Notes: generated by a model from the sequence alone, not told the origin. A DNA stretch of 64,000 nt from Nocardia sp. BMG111209 (GCF_000381925.1 NZ_KB907307.1:1984001-2048000), one strand, 5' to 3'. Positions 13,968-22,922 are shown, counted from the first letter of the stretch. Program-made: numbers and translations.

Positions 13968-14900
13968 TCAGCGGAAGCTCAGGGCGCCGGTCATATCGGT
14001 CTGCTTGTAGTGCAGATAATCCTTCGCCCGGTCCTCGGTGACCGCCGGCGTGGTGGTCACGAAGGTGACGACCACGAAGTCCTTCTCGGCGTCGGCCACC
14101 CACTTGCCGACCGCGAAGTTGCTGATGTAGCTACCGGGACGCAGCTTGAAGTCGCTGTCGCTGATCGTCTCGGCGGCGGTGGTGGCGTGGTCGGCGTCCT
14201 GCATGCCGAGCACGTACTCGGTCAGCATCAGCGCGCCGCCCTCGGACTTGTACACCATCTCCGCGGCGTATTTGCAGCCCGCGTCGGTGAGCGCACCGTC
14301 GGCCTCGAAGTCGGCGCACGTGGTGTGGTCCCGGCCCTCGACCCAGTCCGCGTGGAAGGAGATGTTGCCCAGCTTGAAGTTCCAGTCCTTGGCCGCCTCG
14401 TTGTAGCTGAAGCGCCGGGAGGTCGCGACACTGCTCGTGGTCGGCCGGGCCACCGACGAACTCGCGCTGCTGCGCGCGACCGCCGACGAGGTGACCGTCG
14501 AGGTCGACACGGCGTTGTTGTTCGTACCGCCACCGCTGTTGGCGATCAGCGCGGCCACGCCGATCCCGACGATCAGCAACAGCACCACACCCACGACGAC
14601 CCCGATCACGATGCCGCCATTGGATTTACGCGGCGGCGGAGTGGGGTAGCCACCCTGATACGGCGGCGGGGCCGGCTGCCAGGTCGGCGGCTGGGTGGGT
14701 GGCGGCGGCGGAGGCGGGGCGGCCCAGGCCTGGGTCGGCGGCGCCGGGGACGATGCCGGTACCGTCTGAGCGGGGGTCGGCTGGTTGGAACCCCAACCGG
14801 GTTGCGGCGCATTCCAACCGGACTGATTGGCGTCGGGCTGCGACCACCATTCGGCCTCGTCGCTCGGCTCGGAGCCGGAGGGACCGGGGGGATTCGTCAT
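13968..14900 (-). CDS. Pro-rich, single-pass membrane-anchored protein
   Basis: 310 aa from the ATG at 14900, preceded by GGAAGG. Residues 1-90 are hydrophilic and rich in Pro, Gln and Trp and should be cytoplasmic. A single membrane segment follows (about 95-117, GVVVGVVLLLIVGIGVAALI), then a Ser/Thr/Val-rich linker and an extracellular domain of about 150 residues with a Cys pair (TTCADF and GCKYA). This architecture is common in actinobacteria among surface proteins and in extracellular domains of receptor-type kinases, but no kinase or known enzyme domain is visible. Function unknown. Confidence 0.85.
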   Translation of the reverse strand: MTNPPGPSGSEPSDEAEWWSQPDANQSGWNAPQPGWGSNQPTPAQTVPASSPAPPTQAWAAPPPPPPPTQPPTWQPAPPPYQGGYPTPPPRKSNGGIVIGVVVGVVLLLIVGIGVAALIANSGGGTNNNAVSTSTVTSSAVARSSASSSVARPTTSSVATSRRFSYNEAAKDWNFKLGNISFHADWVEGRDHTTCADFEADGALTDAGCKYAAEMVYKSEGGALMLTEYVLGMQDADHATTAAETISDSDFKLRPGSYISNFAVGKWVADAEKDFVVVTFVTTTPAVTEDRAKDYLHYKQTDMTGALSFR

Positions 14901-15005
14901 CGCTGCCAACCTTCCGCAGCCGGGGTCGCCGTGGCGCCCTCGAGCGGTCGTCCCCCCGGGCTGTGTTTTCGACAGTACCGCACCCGTCCGGGCCGGTGAC
15001 CACCC

Positions 15006-16118
15006 ATGGTGGACTCGTCTGCTGCAATCTTCATCGTGACCGATCTCATCGTCTGCGGGCTCGGCCCGGCCGGGCGAGCGCTCGCGCATCGCGCGCGGGC
15101 ACACGGTATATCGGTGCTGGCGATCGATCCGCATCCGGACCGGCACTGGACCGCCACGTATGCCGCATGGGCCGACGAGCTTCCGCCGTGGATCGCGCCG
15201 CGGACCCTCGCGGCGCAGCTTCCGCGGCCGGTCGCCTGGGGCACCCGGCGGTTCGAGATCGACCGGCGGTACGTGGTCTTCGACAATGCGGCCCTGCGGG
15301 ATTCGCTGGACCTGGACGGCGTGCGCGTGGTCGCGGGCACGGTGGCCGAGATCCGCCGCGCCGACGGCGGTCCCGCCACCGTGCGGCTGGAATCCGGCGA
15401 GACGTACACCGCGCGCCGGGTCGTCGACGCCCGGGGCGTGCGCCGAGCGCCGGAGTTGGCCGAGCAGACCGCCTTCGGCGTCATGGTGCCCCGGCAGCGC
15501 TGGGACGAGCCGCTTTTCATGGACTGGCGGCCGGACAACGGTGCCGGACCGGCGGAACCACGCTCGTTCCTGTACGCGATCCCGCTGAACGACGACACCG
15601 TCCTGTTGGAGGAGACCTGCCTGGCCGGCCGGCCCGCACTCGATCTCGCGGTGCTGCGGGATCGGCTGCACACCCGATTGCGCGGCCGCGGTATCGAACT
15701 CGACGGCACCGAGCCGACCGAGCGGGTCCGGTTCCCGGTGGAGGGCGGCCGCCCCGGCGACGAGCATTTCGGCGCCGCCGGCGGATTACTGCATCCCGCA
15801 ACGGGTTACAGCGTCGCCACCGCACTGGCCGAGGCCGACGCGGTCGCCACCGGCGCGTCGATCTGGCCGTGGCAGGCCCGAGCCGTCCACGCACTGCGCA
15901 ACACCGGACTGCGCGCTCTGCTCACCCTGTCCCCCACCGAGATTCCGCTGTTCTTCGACGGCTTCTTCACCCTCTCGCCGGAGCGCCAGCGCGCCTACCT
16001 CTCCGATCGCCGCAACCTGTTCGCGATCGCCGCGACCATGCGCGACCTGTTCACCACCGTGCCCGCTCCCGTCCGGGTGAAGCTGGTCACCGCACCGGCG
16101 CGGGGGTGGCGCGGCTGA
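15006..16118 (+). CDS. Lycopene cyclase, CrtL type
   Basis: This 370-aa flavoprotein of the plant/cyanobacterial CrtL class would cyclise lycopene ends during carotenoid synthesis. An FAD-binding Rossmann motif (VCGLGPAGRALA) sits near the N-terminus, followed by IDPHPDRHWTATY. Conserved FMDWR and FLYAIPL-LEETCLAG segments lie in the middle, and GGLLHPATGYS near residue 260 is typical of the family. The start could be the ATG at 15006 or the GTG at 15036; neither has a strong ribosome site. No other carotenoid genes lie in the window, so the pathway is probably split in this genome. Confidence 0.88.
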   Translation: MVDSSAAIFIVTDLIVCGLGPAGRALAHRARAHGISVLAIDPHPDRHWTATYAAWADELPPWIAPRTLAAQLPRPVAWGTRRFEIDRRYVVFDNAALRDSLDLDGVRVVAGTVAEIRRADGGPATVRLESGETYTARRVVDARGVRRAPELAEQTAFGVMVPRQRWDEPLFMDWRPDNGAGPAEPRSFLYAIPLNDDTVLLEETCLAGRPALDLAVLRDRLHTRLRGRGIELDGTEPTERVRFPVEGGRPGDEHFGAAGGLLHPATGYSVATALAEADAVATGASIWPWQARAVHALRNTGLRALLTLSPTEIPLFFDGFFTLSPERQRAYLSDRRNLFAIAATMRDLFTTVPAPVRVKLVTAPARGWRG

Positions 16119-16261
16119 ATCCGCCCCCGCGCCGGCCGGATCGCGTGGCACAGATCCCAGTCGCGTGACCGGGCACAGCCGCGCCGACCGCGGGCCGGAG
16201 GGCCGTCATCGGCGCACGGGCACACCGGCCGACCGCGCGCCGACCGGCTAGGGTGGTGCGC

Positions 16262-16930
16262 ATGCGAGTTCGACCGTGGCGGCGGCTGTATCTGGGTGCC
16301 GAGTACGCGGCGCTGTTCTTCGGTGGCACCACGGCCTACAACGCACTGCTGCGCGGAAAGTCGCCGATTCCGGCGCTGCTCGCACTCGCCTCGGGGGCCG
16401 CCTGGTACCTGCGGCGCTCACCGGATTTCGATCGGGACGCGCTGTGGCGCAGTGAGGCACTGCCCGGACAGGCGCGTCCGATGGCGGCGCTCGCCGGGTC
16501 CAGCGCGCTGGCGCTGACCGCCATGGTGGCGGCCCGGCACCGCGAGGATCTGTTCGATCTGCCCCGGCGCAATCCGCTGATCTGGCTCGCGGTGATGGTC
16601 CTGTATCCGGCGCTGAGCGTGTACCCGCAGGAACTGATCTACCGATCGTTCCTGTTCCACCGGTACGCGCCGGTCTTCGGTGAGGGACGCGGACTGGTCG
16701 CGGCCAGTGCGGCCGCATTCGGCTACGCGCACATCCTGTTCGGCAGCTGGTTCTCGGTGGCGGCCAGCGGAGCAGGCGGGTGGATCTTCGCGACCCGCTA
16801 CGCGCGCACTCGATCCCTGTTCACCGCCTCGGTCGAACATTCGGTCTACGGGATCCTGGTCTTCACCGTCGGGCTCGGCCGGTACTTCTACCACGGCGCT
16901 GTACCCGAGACCCGGCCCCGCCCGGCCTGA
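16262..16930 (+). CDS. CPBP-family intramembrane protease-like protein
   Basis: 222 aa from the ATG at 16262; GTG codons upstream at 16253 and 16256 are in frame. Several membrane segments are visible. The CPBP (Abi/Rce1-type) motifs are present: QELIYR (normally EExxxR, so the first Glu is Gln here), FGYAHILFG with its histidine, and a later SVEHSVYG. Family members are membrane proteases or protein maturation factors. The altered first residue of motif 1 makes activity uncertain. Confidence 0.8.
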   Translation: MRVRPWRRLYLGAEYAALFFGGTTAYNALLRGKSPIPALLALASGAAWYLRRSPDFDRDALWRSEALPGQARPMAALAGSSALALTAMVAARHREDLFDLPRRNPLIWLAVMVLYPALSVYPQELIYRSFLFHRYAPVFGEGRGLVAASAAAFGYAHILFGSWFSVAASGAGGWIFATRYARTRSLFTASVEHSVYGILVFTVGLGRYFYHGAVPETRPRPA

Positions 16931-16950
16931 GTCCGCGCACGCATCGACGA

Positions 16951-16969
16951 CCCCGGCATGAACCCGGGG
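16951..16969 (+). terminator. Weak hairpin after the CPBP gene
   Basis: CCCCGG at 16951-16956 and CCGGGG at 16964-16969 can pair around a 7-nt loop about 20 bp after the CPBP stop. There is no T-tract, so this is a weak terminator candidate. Confidence 0.35.
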
Positions 16970-17004
16970 ACCCGCGGTTCACCGCCTCCGGCCCCGACGC
17001 CGAC

Positions 17005-17032
17005 GCTGAGGCTGAGGCTGAGGCTGAGGCTG
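17005..17032. repeat. GCTGAG hexanucleotide repeat
   Basis: Four perfect GCTGAG units (17005-17028) are followed by a partial one. The repeat lies in the non-coding gap between the CPBP gene and the convergent TetR gene. A nearby pair of similar segments (around 16981 and 17071, both reading CACCGCCTCCGGCCC or nearly so) suggests slippage or duplication. Confidence 0.7.
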
Positions 17033-17094
17033 CGATGATCCGGGTAGGAACGGGCCACGTGGTGACACTCCACCACCGCCTCCGGCCCTGACGC

Positions 17095-17688
17095 TCAGGC
17101 CCGCAGTGCCTCCAGCATGCGGGTCGCCTCCACGACCACCGTGGGCAGTGCGGCGGCGGGATCGCCGGTGCGCGCCAGCAACATTCCGGCTTCGCAGAGC
17201 GCGCCGAACAGCAGGTGGCAGCGGATGCGCAGGTCGCCCTCGGACAGTTCGCCGTCGGCGGCGGCTCGGGCGAGCCCGTCCGACAGCACCCGCAGGACGT
17301 GGTCGGCCTCGATCTCGCGCACGGCGTCCCAGCCGAGCACCGCGGGCCCGTCGAGCATGACGATGCGGTTGCACCGCGGATTCAGGCACAGGTTCAGGAA
17401 GGTGGCGCAGCCCTGCAACAGGGCGGTCCAGGTATCCGGCGCGCGCTGCGCGACCTGTTCCAGTTCGCTGGCCATCCATTGTTGTTCGGCCACGAAGACG
17501 GCGCGGAACAGCGCGGCCTTGTCGCCGAAGTGGTGGTAGACGGCCCCTTTGGTGAGGCCCGCCTCGGTGGTGATCGCCTCGATGGAGGTGGCCGCGTAGC
17601 CGTTGCGGCCGAACAGCGCGCGCCCCGCGTCGACGAGCCGGCCCGTGGTCGAGTCGGTCCGCTCGGCCTGGGTGCGGCGGGTACTCAC
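17095..17688 (-). CDS. TetR-family regulator
   Basis: This 197-aa TetR repressor has an N-terminal HTH containing GYAATSIEAITTEAGLTKGAVYHHF (about residues 30-55). The start is GTG at 17688. A possible -10 (TACATT on the minus strand, 17700-17695) ends only 6 nt before it, so the mRNA is probably leaderless. It diverges from two NAD(P)-binding proteins, and a perfect 23-bp inverted repeat lies in the gap. The ordinary inference is that it represses itself and the divergent pair. The ligand is unknown. Confidence 0.9.
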   Translation of the reverse strand: MSTRRTQAERTDSTTGRLVDAGRALFGRNGYAATSIEAITTEAGLTKGAVYHHFGDKAALFRAVFVAEQQWMASELEQVAQRAPDTWTALLQGCATFLNLCLNPRCNRIVMLDGPAVLGWDAVREIEADHVLRVLSDGLARAAADGELSEGDLRIRCHLLFGALCEAGMLLARTGDPAAALPTVVVEATRMLEALRA

Positions 17689-17717
17689 CAGCCAAATGTA
17701 ACCGGTTGTGCGCCTTG

Positions 17718-17768
17718 ACTTCCATACTGTGGGTATGTAAATCTCTTACATACCCACAGTATGGAAGT
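17718..17768. promoter_or_regulatory. Perfect 23-bp inverted repeat between TetR gene and its neighbours
   Basis: Bases 17718-17740 are the exact reverse complement of 17746-17768, with a 5-nt centre (ATCTC). Its right arm ends 8 bp before the ATG at 17777 and covers that gene's ribosome site. Its left edge lies about 30 bp from the TetR start. The inner half-sites TGTGGGTATGTAA / TTACATACCCACA look like a TetR operator. The transcript could also fold into a very stable hairpin over the ribosome site. Confidence 0.82.
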
Positions 17769-17776
17769 TGATCACC

Positions 17777-18781
17777 ATGACGATCTACGCCATTTACGGG
17801 GCCTCTGGCCATACCGGCCGCCTCGTCACCTCCGAACTCCTCTCCCGCGGCAAGGACGTCCTCCTGTCCGGCCGCGACCCGGATCGGCTCGCGGCACTCG
17901 GCCATCCGCGGATCCTGCCCGCCACCGTCGACGATCCGGAATCGTTACGCGCACTTGCCGATTCGGCGGACATCGTCGTGAACTGCGCGGGCCCGTTCGC
18001 CACCACCGGCCTGCCCGTCGCCGCCGCGGCGGCCGCCGCCGGCCGGCACTACGTCGACCACGCACTCGAAATACACCACGTCCGAAAGCTTTTCGACGAC
18101 TTCGGCGGCCCGGCGGAACGCGGCGGTTTCACGATGCTGCCCGACGCCAGCTTCTACGGCGGACTCGGCGACCTCCTGGCCGGCGCCGTCGCGCGCGGGA
18201 TGGCCGACATCGAGCGCGTGACCGTCGCCTACTCGGTCGCCAACTGGAAACTGACCACCGGCGCGATGGCCACCGCCCGGCTGCTGTTCGCCGACACCGA
18301 ACGCATCGGATTCGCCGACGGCGCACTGCAATTCGGATTCGTCGAGCCACGCAACGCGGTCTTCGCGTTCCCGCCGCCGGTCGGCCCGCGGACGATGATC
18401 GCCCCGGTGCCGTTCCCGGAGCCGCTCACGGTGCCCCGGCACGTCCGCACCCGCGCGGTCGAGGCGCAACTGACCGCCCGCACCTTCGAGGAGGAACGGG
18501 CCTTCACCAGCGAACACCTGCCCGCCGAGGAGCGGGCCGACAGCGAATACACCGTCGCCGTCCAGGTTCTCGGCGCACACGGGTCGGCGGCCGGACATGT
18601 GCGCGGCCGCGACCTGTGGCGGGTCAGCGCGCTCATCGCGGCCGAAGCGGCGATCCGCATCGCCGAAGGCGGCGTCAAGAGCGGCGTGGTGAGCCCCGGC
18701 GAGGCGTTCGACCCCGTGGAATTCCTGACCGCCCTTGCCGATCGCGACGTCTTCACCCTCGAACTGCCCACCCGGCCCTGA
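17777..18781 (+). CDS. Saccharopine dehydrogenase-like NAD(P)-binding protein
   Basis: 334 aa from the ATG at 17777; an in-frame TTG lies three codons earlier. An N-terminal Rossmann motif (YGASGHTGRLV) is followed by VVNCAGPF near residue 75, as in saccharopine dehydrogenase-like and trans-acting enoyl reductase proteins. No membrane segment is evident. The next gene starts 13 bp after its stop, so the two form an operon under the divergent TetR regulator. Substrate unknown. Confidence 0.85.
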   Translation: MTIYAIYGASGHTGRLVTSELLSRGKDVLLSGRDPDRLAALGHPRILPATVDDPESLRALADSADIVVNCAGPFATTGLPVAAAAAAAGRHYVDHALEIHHVRKLFDDFGGPAERGGFTMLPDASFYGGLGDLLAGAVARGMADIERVTVAYSVANWKLTTGAMATARLLFADTERIGFADGALQFGFVEPRNAVFAFPPPVGPRTMIAPVPFPEPLTVPRHVRTRAVEAQLTARTFEEERAFTSEHLPAEERADSEYTVAVQVLGAHGSAAGHVRGRDLWRVSALIAAEAAIRIAEGGVKSGVVSPGEAFDPVEFLTALADRDVFTLELPTRP

Positions 18782-18794
18782 GGAGACAACCACC

Positions 18795-19649
18795 ATGGAA
18801 CCGATCCTGGTCACCGGCGCCGCCGGTGGACTGCAGGGCGCCACCGGCCGCCGCGTCACCGAGACCCTGCGCGACGACGACCACCCGGTCCGGGCATTCG
18901 TCCGCGCCGACGACGCGCGCGCCGCCGAACTGAAGGATCTCGGCGCGGACGTGATCGTGGGCGACCTGCGCGAGATCACCACCGTACTACCCGCCGTCCG
19001 AGGCGTCCGCCGCGCCTATTTCACCTATCCGGTCACCGCCGGAATGCTCGACGCCGCAGCGGTTTTCGCCGCCGCCGCACACGACGAGGGCCTCGAACGA
19101 GTGGTGGCGGTCTCACAACTGGGTTCCGATCCGCACGCGGGCACCCCACACATGCGCCGGCACTGGGTGGCCGAACAGGCCCTCGACCGTGCCGGCATCG
19201 GCGCCGTCCACCTGCGCGCCGCCGTCTTCTTCGAAAACCTGCGCGTCGTCATCGCACACAGCGGCGAACTGGCCCTCCCCCTCGGATCCCCGGACACGGT
19301 CCTCCCGTTGATCGCCGCCACCGATGTCGCCGACGTCGCCACCGGCATCCTGCTCAACCCCGACCCCATCGAACCGATCCACTGGCTGGCAGGCGAAATC
19401 CTCACCGCGGCACAAGCAGCCGAGGCATTCGGCGTCCGCTACGTAGACGTGGATCCGGACCGATGGCAGCAGACCGCCACCACCCTCTACCGCGACCCCG
19501 TCACCGTGGAACACCTCACGAACCTCTGGAAACTGTTCCGCGACATCGGCTCCGGACACGACCTGTACCAGGTCACGGACTCGATCGAACGCTTCACCGG
19601 CCACCCACCCGTCACCCTCCACGAACACCTGGCCGCCGACCACAACTAG
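18795..19649 (+). CDS. NmrA-like NAD(P)-binding protein
   Basis: 284 aa, with the ATG at 18795 well placed after AGGAGA. It begins with a dinucleotide-binding loop (VTGAAGGLQGATGRR), has FVRADD where NADP would be recognised and VVAVSQLGS in the central strand. The family includes NmrA, quinone reductases such as QorB and atypical SDRs. It is second in the TetR-controlled pair. Together the two proteins may respond to an electrophile or quinone, but this is inference. Confidence 0.86.
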   Translation: MEPILVTGAAGGLQGATGRRVTETLRDDDHPVRAFVRADDARAAELKDLGADVIVGDLREITTVLPAVRGVRRAYFTYPVTAGMLDAAAVFAAAAHDEGLERVVAVSQLGSDPHAGTPHMRRHWVAEQALDRAGIGAVHLRAAVFFENLRVVIAHSGELALPLGSPDTVLPLIAATDVADVATGILLNPDPIEPIHWLAGEILTAAQAAEAFGVRYVDVDPDRWQQTATTLYRDPVTVEHLTNLWKLFRDIGSGHDLYQVTDSIERFTGHPPVTLHEHLAADHN

Positions 19650-19662
19650 AGCCACCGAAATC

Positions 19663-19800
19663 GCCTGCGGCAGCACACATCCGCAATGGCCGCAGGCCCC
19701 TCCCCCGTCTCTCCCCCACCTGCGACAGTACACATCCGCACTGGCCGTGGATTCCTCCCCCCGTCTCTCTCCCGCCTGCGGCACCACATCCACAATGGCC
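19663..19800. repeat. 55-bp direct repeat, 2.5 copies
   Basis: Units start at 19663, 19718 and 19773. Each begins with a CCTGCGGCA-like segment and contains ACATCCGCAATGGCC or a close variant, then a C/T-rich tail ending in CCCGTCTCTC. Copies 1 and 2 differ at several sites and copy 3 is cut short. Together with the hexamer array, it fills the gene-free region 19650-20084, where I see no convincing gene. Confidence 0.75.
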
Positions 19801-19840
19801 CGCATTCGGCCGCGCGCACCAAGCCCGCCACGCCGCTCAC

Positions 19841-19948
<108 letters not shown>

Positions 19949-20084
19949 GAACCGTAGCGCGGGCTCCGCGTTGGGTCGAACGGTAACCGGCGGGCAGCAC
20001 ACGACCCCTCGTGCGTGTGCTGCCTCGTCCGTCATCCACACGGCCACAACGCCTTTCGCGATGTGACCGTTGCGCTGCGCCGGA

Positions 20085-20912
20085 TCAGCAGGTCGGACCA
20101 GTAGTGCAAGTTCCACCCGGGCCACCGGAGTTGCCCGGCCCACCAGGACCTCCCATACCACCGCCGCCGGGTCCACCTGGATCACCGGGACCGCCCATAC
20201 CGCCGCCGGGTCCACCTGGGCCGCCACCCATGCCGCCACCGGGATTGCCGAATCCGCCACCGGGACCGCTAGGTCCGGAATCACCCGGCCCACCCGGGTT
20301 GCCCTGTCCCCCACCGGGTCCGCCTCCCGGACCACCGGGTCCACCCGGACTGCCCTGTCCCCCACCAGGACCGCCGCCGGCCGGACCGCCGCCGGGCCCA
20401 CCGCCGCCGGGCCAACCACCCGGACCGCCACCTGGACCGCCGGGTCCACCACCCGGATCACCGGGTCCATGTCCTGGGCCGCCCCCGCCGGGCCAACCAC
20501 CCGGACCACCGCCACCAGGTCCGCCGCCCGGACCACCGGGTCCATGTCCCGGGTCGCCCGGACCGCCCCCGCCGGGCCAACCACCCGGACCGCCCGGATT
20601 CCCAATGCCACCACCAGGTCCCCCGGGACCACCCGGGCCTCCCGGCCATCCCGGCGCACCGGGGTTGGGCATACCGTCGTTGTCACCCGGCCAATTCGGA
20701 TCGCCGGCAGGCGGACCCGGCGGCTGATCGGGGTCGCTCGGGAGGATTCCCGGTCCGCCGCAACCGGATCCGCTGGCGCAACTGTTCCCGATGAACACAG
20801 GGCTTGCGAACGCCGGGCTCGCGAGCGCGGTGAGCGGAGCGGCCAGCATGACGCCGACCGCTGCGACTCCCACCGCGCCGCGCCGGCGCCTGGCGTGTGT
20901 TGTGGAACCCAC
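20085..20912 (-). CDS. Secreted collagen-like Gly/Pro-rich protein
   Basis: 275 aa from a GTG at 20912, preceded by GAAAGG. Residues 1-37 form a signal peptide with an Arg-rich start and a hydrophobic core ending in ASPAFAS. The mature protein has a short Cys-containing head (NSCASGSGCGG), then about 190 residues of Gly-Gly-Pro and Gly-Pro-Gly triplets with occasional Trp, Asn, Asp and His, and a Cys-containing tail (TCTTGPTC). It resembles bacterial collagen-like or Gly-rich wall proteins. Repeat length could vary between strains. The two Cys clusters may link chains. The lack of interruptions and the clean signal peptide argue for a real gene. Confidence 0.78.
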   Translation of the reverse strand: MGSTTHARRRRGAVGVAAVGVMLAAPLTALASPAFASPVFIGNSCASGSGCGGPGILPSDPDQPPGPPAGDPNWPGDNDGMPNPGAPGWPGGPGGPGGPGGGIGNPGGPGGWPGGGGPGDPGHGPGGPGGGPGGGGPGGWPGGGGPGHGPGDPGGGPGGPGGGPGGWPGGGGPGGGPAGGGPGGGQGSPGGPGGPGGGPGGGQGNPGGPGDSGPSGPGGGFGNPGGGMGGGPGGPGGGMGGPGDPGGPGGGGMGGPGGPGNSGGPGGTCTTGPTC

Positions 20913-21034
20913 TGTGAAGCCTTTCTATCGGTTCCCGGCCACGTCCACGTGGCCTACTGGAATCGAACCGGGCGTAACTGTGACGGAAATGCCAGGTTTC
21001 TCAAAACCGACTGGGAGAAACAGCGTTTCGAGCC

Positions 21035-21560
21035 ACCCCGCTCCCAGGTTCGGGCCGCCCCCTCCCAGATTCGGGCCACCTGCTCCCAAGTTCGAGCCGC
21101 CCCACGCCCATGTCCCCGCACTCGGATTCCAGCCGCCCCTTCCACGACTCGGGCCACCCCGCTCCTGGGTTCAGACCGCTCCGCACCCAGTTTCAGGCCG
21201 TCCCGCCCCCAGTTTCAGGCTGCCCCGCACCCGGACTCGGGCAGTCCCACATTCAGACTTGGGCTGCCCGCCCCCAGACTCAGGCCGTCCTTCAGGCTGC
21301 CCGCACCCGGACTCGGGCAGTCCCACATTCAGACTTGGGCTGCCCGCCCCCAGACTCAGGCCGTCCTTCAGGCTGCCCGCACCCGGACTCGGGCAGTCCC
21401 ACATTCAGACTTGGGCTGCCCGCTCCCAGATTCGGGGCGTCCCACGCCCAGATTCGGGGCTGGCGCACCCCAGTTCGGCCACCCCGCTCTCAGGTTCAGG
21501 GCCGCCGCTCCCCAACTCGCACCACCCCGCTCCCGCTTTCGGCCCGCCTCGGAGCCCGCA
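21035..21560. repeat. Degenerate 21-24-bp G-rich repeat array
   Basis: Read on the minus strand, variants of a unit like TGGGAGCGGGGTGGCTCGAA follow one another almost head to tail through the gene-free 20913-21575 interval. They vary in length and sequence. I see no convincing gene in this 663-bp gap. Open frames across it are low-complexity products of the repeat. The G-runs on the minus strand could form quadruplexes. Confidence 0.7.
21216..21428. repeat. 76-bp tandem repeat, about 2.8 copies
   Basis: Copies start at 21216, 21293 and 21369. They are nearly identical (one extra C in the first), and the third is cut off after about 60 bp. Each contains the landmark segments CACCCGGACTCGGGCAGTCC and CATTCAGACTTGGGCTGCCC. 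The near identity indicates recent duplication inside the older degenerate array. Confidence 0.9.
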
Positions 21561-21575
21561 GGTAGGGTCCGGGTA

Positions 21576-22448
21576 ATGGCGACGATTGCATTCCTCGGTG
21601 CGGGCAGCCGGATGGGTTCCGGGATGGCGGCGCGGTTGCTGGCCGCGGGACACGAAGTGCGGGTGTTCAACCGGTCCGCGGCGAAGGCCGCGAAGGCGGT
21701 CGCCGCCGGCGCCGTCCTCGCCGACTCACCGCGCGCCGCCGCCGAGGGCGCCGAAGCGGTGTTCTCGATGGTCGCCGACGACGCCGCCTCGCACGCCGTC
21801 TGGCTCGGCGACACCGGCGCACTGGCCGCCGCCGCGCCCGGCGCCTTCGCCGTGGAATGTTCCACGCTGTCCCGCTCCTGGGTGCTGGAGCTCGCGGAAC
21901 ATGCTGCCGCACAGGGCTTCCGCTACGTCGATTGCCCGGTGACCGGACTGCCGGACGCCGCCGCGGCGGGCCGGCTCACCCTGTTCGTCGGCGCCGGCGC
22001 GGACCGGCTCGAGCAACTGCGGCCGCTGCTGGAACCGTTGTGCGACAACATCGTCCACTTCGGTGGGATCGGCGCGGGCACCAGCTACAAACTGATCCAG
22101 AACCTCATGGGATCGATCCAGATCGCGGCCACCGCCGAGGCATTGCGCACCGCCGAACTCGCGGGCCTGGACCTCGCGACGGTCGTCGACACCCTCGGCC
22201 GCGGTGGCGCCGCCAGCCCCAGCGTGATCCGCGCGAGCCGCCGGATGCTCGACGGGCACTACGACCGCAACATCGCCTTCACCGCCGCCCTCCGGCTGAA
22301 GGACACCCGCGTCGGGGTCGAATTGGCCGACAGCGTGGGTGGTCCGGCCGCACTGGGCCGGGCCGCCCGCGACCTGCTCGCCCGCCCGGTCGACGCGGGC
22401 CGCGGCGAACTCGACGAGACCGCGCTGTTCGACCTGCTGCACGACTGA
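21576..22448 (+). CDS. 3-hydroxyisobutyrate dehydrogenase-like NAD(P)-dependent oxidoreductase
   Basis: 290 aa. The beta-hydroxyacid dehydrogenase fold is seen from the Rossmann motif FLGAGSRMGSGMA at residues 5-17, FNRS after strand 2, the substrate-binding segment DCPVTGLPDAAAAGRL near 122 and the catalytic Lys in GTSYKLIQNLMG near 170. Family members oxidise 3-hydroxyisobutyrate, tartronate semialdehyde and similar acids, or reduce imines. The start ATG at 21576 directly follows the G-rich repeat array. The nearest downstream gene is convergent, so it is a single transcription unit. Confidence 0.88.
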   Translation: MATIAFLGAGSRMGSGMAARLLAAGHEVRVFNRSAAKAAKAVAAGAVLADSPRAAAEGAEAVFSMVADDAASHAVWLGDTGALAAAAPGAFAVECSTLSRSWVLELAEHAAAQGFRYVDCPVTGLPDAAAAGRLTLFVGAGADRLEQLRPLLEPLCDNIVHFGGIGAGTSYKLIQNLMGSIQIAATAEALRTAELAGLDLATVVDTLGRGGAASPSVIRASRRMLDGHYDRNIAFTAALRLKDTRVGVELADSVGGPAALGRAARDLLARPVDAGRGELDETALFDLLHD

Positions 22449-22452
22449 ACCG

Positions 22453-22875
22453 TCACCGTTCCCCGTCCCACCGCCGATCGGTCCGGTCGCGGGCGGCGGC
22501 GATGTGCCGATGATTCTCGACCGCCCAGTCCGCCAGCGCGGACAGCGGTACCAGCAGCCCGCGGCCCAGCGGTGTGAGCCCGTATTCGACGCTGGGCGGC
22601 ACGGTCGGATACACCTCACGCTCGATCAGGCCGTCCTGCTCCAGGATTCGCAGCGTGCGGGTGAGCATGCGCTGGCTGATGTTCTCGATCGAACGATGCA
22701 GTTCGTTGAAACGGTGCCGGCGACTGCCCAATTGCACCAGTACCAGCACCGACCATTTGTCGCCGACCCGGCGCAGTACCTCGGTCACCGGGCACTGCTC
22801 GTGCTCGGCCGCCGGTATCGGCACCGGCAGCCGGAATGCGAGCATCGAGGGCACATCGGTGTGCGTACCTGACAT
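22453..22875 (-). CDS. HxlR-family transcriptional regulator
   Basis: 140 aa from the ATG at 22875, preceded by GAAAGAAGG. The HxlR winged helix is clear: CPVTEVLRRVGDKWSVLVL near residues 29-47, RFNELHRSIENISQRMLTRTL, then the wing VPPSVEYGLTPLG. HxlR regulators often sense aldehydes or redox state and act on a divergent gene. Here a divergent SDR-like gene begins 48 bp away and is the likely target. Confidence 0.93.
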   Translation of the reverse strand: MSGTHTDVPSMLAFRLPVPIPAAEHEQCPVTEVLRRVGDKWSVLVLVQLGSRRHRFNELHRSIENISQRMLTRTLRILEQDGLIEREVYPTVPPSVEYGLTPLGRGLLVPLSALADWAVENHRHIAAARDRTDRRWDGER

Positions 22876-22922
22876 CGAACTGCCTTCTTTCGCTGATCCG
22901 CGCGGGAATCGATGATCGGCAC

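Noticed and set aside
20070..21575. Long plus-strand frame that runs into the dehydrogenase gene
   Set aside because: Its N-terminal 500 residues are Ser/Thr/Pro/Arg-rich low-complexity sequence from the repeats and the complement of the collagen-like gene. The dehydrogenase starts cleanly at the ATG at 21576.
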